From: Pyropia yezoensis
Lineage: Eukaryota; Rhodophyta; Bangiophyceae; Bangiales; Bangiaceae
NCBI GenBank assembly: GCA_009829735.1
Contig: CM020618.1
Coordinates: forward strand, 36,060,894 to 36,124,893
Reading direction: 5' to 3'
DNA length: 64,000 bases
The notes beneath the pieces are model-generated. The model was not told the DNA's origin. It did no database searches and saw only the letters and a list, made by a program, of their open reading frames with translations. A program made the translations under genes and the position numbers. Shown here piece after piece: positions 60,313-64,000 of the stretch (positions are counted from its first letter, which is position 1; each line of letters opens with the position of its first letter).

Positions 60313-62689
60313 GTACCGGGGCGGGGAGGCACGAGCGATGGTCGGAAGAGGGGGTATGTAGTCAGCCAAAGGGGTGGTCGGTCGGAAAGGGGGGCGGTTG
60401 ACTGGGCGCAGCACGGTGCCAATGTAGACTGGTTGCCGGTGCCGGTTGCAGGGCAATCTGATCCTGCGAGAGGCCACTTTGTATTACGATAGAAAAATGC
60501 GTTGTAAGTTCTGTTAGTGTCGATGTACGCCGATGTATACCTCTAGTAGACATACGGCCGGCCCTCTCGGAAGTCTGTACGTGTACGCTGCGCCCTCACA
60601 TGGGCGAACGATGGAAGCCACGTACGCCGGGATACACGCACACGTGCACAAACAAAAGAGGAGCTTGGAAAGTGCGTCACATGAAGAACCAGACGCCCCG
60701 GTCTCAAGCGGGCAAACCATTTCACGGTTGCCCGAGATAAATTCCATATTTACACGAATACACACATCAAAAGCAACCATCACCCCTGCAGCCAATCAGG
60801 GCGCACCTTCAATCGGACATCAACGTTTTTTTTATAATGCAGAAAGTCTGGTCGATTTCAGATCGCAGACACTCTTTTTCTCGAGATTGTCAGCGTAAGG
60901 TATACGTCCACGCCAGCGAGTCGCAGACTGGCAAGAAGACCCCGAGCAGTTCCCGTCCTCACTTTCCCGTCTCATCATCGTTCAGAATCCCTGAACGGTT
61001 CTCAGAACGATTTCGATAATGTGCGCCGATAATTCTTTTCAACACTCCTCACTCTCGAACAGATCGCCGAACGCTTTAACAGGTCTTACGGAAGCACCAC
61101 AAATTTATTTCTGAGAAGATTTTTCAGGGATGTTCTTGAAATTGTATTGAAGGCAATGTCGCCGCTTTGTTGAAAGCGTAATCTTGAGAACTCGTGGTTA
61201 TCTTCGGTTGTTGAATCGTTCTTGAATACAATTTTTGAATAGTCTCGCTCGCGACTGTGCACGGGACACAAGCCGGGACTACTTGGTGAGCACTCCGCCA
61301 CTTTTTGGTGAGCTCTCGCATCTGGGAAACACCAAAGTGCTGGCAGGTGACGCGATCCTGCGAGTATCTGCAGACGCTTCTGCAGGTCCGAGTCACCGAC
61401 AACGAATGAGCAGCTGAGCGACACACAGTCGCGGGAGCACTTCCCGTAAACTGGCTGCATTACGCATTAAGCGATTGCGCGTAGGCGGAGGGTGAGCTCC
61501 TGAGCACTTAGTGGATACCACGAGCCACTGCCCATGCCCGCCACAGCAAGTGGCCCCCGCCTTCCGACACCGATTTTTGCCGTGGCGGTGTGCCGGTGCT
61601 GACGTCGCCCCCGACTGCCCTCCAAATCTCGCAGTTGGCAGTGTGGCGCGGCTTTGCCGGCGCCGCTGCTGCCGTGTCCACCCCACTATTTGTCGTGGCG
61701 GCGCTGTTTGGTAAAGGAGCGGACCGAGCTGACTGGTGCCATATCCCCATGTGACGAGCCAAAGCAAGACGCTTCTCACCTTTCTGAGTTCGTGAATGAG
61801 TCTCGAAAAGTCTCGACGACGTGCGCGAGGTCTTGGTTTTTCACGGCAGCGATTCGCCCTTAGGCAAAGAGGAAAGCCAAAAACGCGTTTTTGCCTGGCG
61901 GCTTTGGCTCAGAGCCAACCGCAGAGCCATGGATATCGGCGCCGACCGGGAGTAGGTTGGCCTAGTAGGATCGTGACAGGTACCACACTGTCAGCTTCGG
62001 CACCTCCCGTGGGCTCTCGTTCGCGTATCACAGTGTCTGGTCGGACATCTCCTGCGCAGTGGGTATAAAACCGTTCCTTAATTATACACTTCCGATCAGC
62101 TGCGCGCATCCGTTCTTTCGTGTAATCGGCTGTTGGTGTGTGCAGATATCGCGTTTTAATTGTTCATCTGGACACTTTTTCCGCTCTGGCAAACAAGAAA
62201 CGTGCTGCCAGCAGGACATTGGCTTGTGTTGAACAGGGGTTTTCAAGCATAGCAATTTCTCTCATCAAAACAGTATTGGCTAGTATCTAGCGCCAAGAAT
62301 AGCTGCTGACAGTGGGCCTATTTTCGCTGACGGGTACTTCAATGGCTGCCGGGACTCACGGCTGTGAGAAAGGGTGCTCCGCTTGACACTCAGATCAGGG
62401 GTTGCCAAGCGTACTCAAAACAAGCGTATTACGCGCGTATTCTTTTAGCGTACTACGCGAGCGCAGTGAAAATCTCCGAATGTGCCCGGTACGTGTACGC
62501 GCACTCTAGTGTATATTCTACTGTGCCAAAGGATCAAATGATCCTCGCGCTAGGATCCATTGATCCTCTCAGAAGTCGCCGTTTGCGGCACCTGAGAGCA
62601 CGACTTGGGCTGTTTTGGTACCTGTGAAGTCACTCCCGTGCTGTTCACGTCCACAAAAAACGGAGGAACAGAGTGCTCTATAGCTCATC
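60313..62689. other. Lower-GC region without recognised genes
   Basis: Short frames only. It includes an oligo-T/A stretch at 60829-60836 and the second copy of the CAGGGGTTG repeat (about 62389-62470). No RNA gene seen. Confidence 0.35.
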
Positions 62690-63910
62690 ATGAAGCTGGC
62701 GAGACGCCGCTCCACCATGACAAGACTCTTTTTGATGCGGGCGAGGGGAGGAAAACGGAGAGGGCAGGGCAGCGACGCGCCACCGCAGGTAGGACCTGCC
62801 CCCGCGCCCCTGCGCGGGGCGGTGGGGCAGCGGGCGGGGGCGGCGCGAGCAGCCGCCTCCCACCCACTGCCGCGGCTGCCCGCCCCCGCGCGCGCGGTTG
62901 GGGTGCGAGCGGAACTCCCTTTCACCCGTGCCCACGACGACCTCCAGGGCGCGTGGGAGTGTACGGCCGCAGCGGCGGCCGCCGCAGACGCCGTCCCCAT
63001 GCGCCCCCCACAACCCGCCCTCCGGCTCGCCACGGCCACGCCGCGTCTCCGCACCGCGCCGCTACCGCAACGGGGGTGCGGCCACCGCGGCTGCCGCCGC
63101 CCCTGTGGTCGGCGGCCGCGCCGGCGGCAGCAGAAAATGGCGGTCACCAAAGTGCCGCAGACGGAGGCGGGCGCACGCGCCCCCACCAGCAGAGCCCCGC
63201 GGGAGTGGACGTCACCCCGCGGGGGGGGGAGGGCCTACCGCCGACACCATCGCCGCCTCTGCTCGTGCCGCCGCCTCCGCCACTGCCGCCACCGCAGGCA
63301 CTGCCACGGATGCTGTTGCTGCTGCGCCCGCTACCGCTGTTGCCGCCCGACGCCGTTGCCGCCGGGGGGGGCCCCACAACCGGCGACGCACCAGCGACCC
63401 CCAGGCACGACCGCAGCAGCCCCACACCTCTGCACTGTACGGGGCAGCGCGCCGGTCAGCGCGGTCCCGCCCACGCCCCATGGACGGCCCGTGGGGCACC
63501 ATCCGTGCAGCAGCCCTCCGTTCGGGAGCGGCGGGCGGTGGCCGGGGAGAGCAAGACGCGCCCCCATCAGCACCCGCCATGGGCGTCCCTCTACCAACGC
63601 CGTCAGCACGCTCCATGTCACGACGGTCACGGCTGCCCGTCCCCTATCCCCCCCCCCCCCCCCCCCTGTCCGTCAACCGCACCGCCTTGGCCCCCTCCGC
63701 AACCCTCCTCCGCCCCTCCCCCCCCCAAGCGCCGCCACTGCCGCCACTGTGGCGTGCTATGATGATGAGAGGCGCCGTGGGTCCGCCTACATTCACGTTT
63801 CTTCAGCTGCCGCAGTTGCCACCCGCACCACACCCAGTGAAACCGCCCTCTGCAGGGGGCGGCGCGCCACGGGAGGACGCCGTCTTGGCGACCATGGCCA
63901 CTGCACATAG
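62690..63910 (+). CDS. Possible coding region at the right edge, frame uncertain
   Basis: GC rises sharply at about 62740, as at the starts of host genes here. From an ATG at 62690 one frame reads LARRRSTMTRLFLMRARGG and later AVGVRAELPFTRAHDDLQG and an Ala run, which looks like an organelle-targeted or low-complexity N-terminus. Further on another frame (open 62898-63953) becomes the more protein-like, Ala/Thr-rich one. No domain is recognised. Confidence 0.2.
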   Translation: MKLARRRSTMTRLFLMRARGGKRRGQGSDAPPQVGPAPAPLRGAVGQRAGAARAAASHPLPRLPAPARAVGVRAELPFTRAHDDLQGAWECTAAAAAAADAVPMRPPQPALRLATATPRLRTAPLPQRGCGHRGCRRPCGRRPRRRQQKMAVTKVPQTEAGARAPTSRAPREWTSPRGGGRAYRRHHRRLCSCRRLRHCRHRRHCHGCCCCCARYRCCRPTPLPPGGAPQPATHQRPPGTTAAAPHLCTVRGSAPVSAVPPTPHGRPVGHHPCSSPPFGSGGRWPGRARRAPISTRHGRPSTNAVSTLHVTTVTAARPLSPPPPPPVRQPHRLGPLRNPPPPLPPPSAATAATVACYDDERRRGSAYIHVSSAAAVATRTTPSETALCRGRRATGGRRLGDHGHCT

Positions 63911-64000
63911 GCACGGCGGTGACAACGGCACGTGGGATAGGCCGCGGCCGTAGCCGCCTTCATGCTCGCCCGTCTTCCCCATGCTGGGCCTGTGCACCGT

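Overview
This is a very GC-rich nuclear window from a eukaryote. The evidence is spliced genes with GT-AG introns, a Golgi-type membrane sulfotransferase, a tethered bZIP factor, an ESCRT-I subunit and a PH-domain protein kinase. Few introns, Ala/Gly/Pro-rich low-complexity inserts, homopolymers up to about 36 G, a sulfotransferase suited to sulfated matrix polysaccharide and a galactolipid-synthase exon together suggest a photosynthetic protist. A bangiophyte red alga (Porphyra/Pyropia type) is my best guess. It is an inference, not proof.

Layout. 0.5-13.5 kb is a dense host block whose genes alternate strand: a three-exon Yos1/IER3IP1 gene (+), an S1-domain protein with a transit-like N-terminus (-), a four-exon VPS37-like ESCRT-I subunit (+), an RCC1 propeller protein (-), a BASS-family transporter (+) and a PAQR heptahelical protein (-). 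14-17 kb holds a possible spliced one-pass membrane protein, a long hairpin and lower-GC DNA. 17-29 kb is repeat-rich and holds a PIF/Harbinger DNA transposon (Myb-like protein plus a convergent transposase) with several minisatellites, including a 60-bp repeat organised as 120-bp dimers. A carbohydrate sulfotransferase (+) is at 29.9-31.0 kb. 31-38.6 kb is mostly low-complexity DNA with palindromes, small inverted-repeat elements and (CCCA)n. 38.7-43.7 kb encodes a 1,681-residue PH-plus-kinase protein (+), convergent with a membrane-anchored bZIP (-, 44.3-47.5 kb). A TATA-like promoter, an uncertain spliced gene, a single DGDG-synthase-like exon and an acyl-protein-thioesterase-like gene (-) follow to 51 kb. 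From 51 kb on, the DNA is mostly lower-GC and repeat-derived: MITE copies, an old LTR-retroelement fossil with a gag-like region (about 53.1-58.1 kb), and unassigned sequence to the edge.

Several host genes serve the secretory and endosomal system: Yos1 (ER-Golgi transport), VPS37 (ESCRT-I), the sulfotransferase (Golgi), the tethered bZIP (possible ER-stress sensor) and the thioesterase (protein depalmitoylation). I see no operon-like logic. The pattern is divergent and convergent neighbours with short intergenic gaps. I did not find a clear, wholly new system. The strongest second-look items are the RCC1 reading frame that slips across homopolymers, the Harbinger transposase with Glu in place of its first catalytic Asp, the dimeric 60-bp array, the lone DGDG-synthase exon, and three small inverted-repeat element families represented in this one window.
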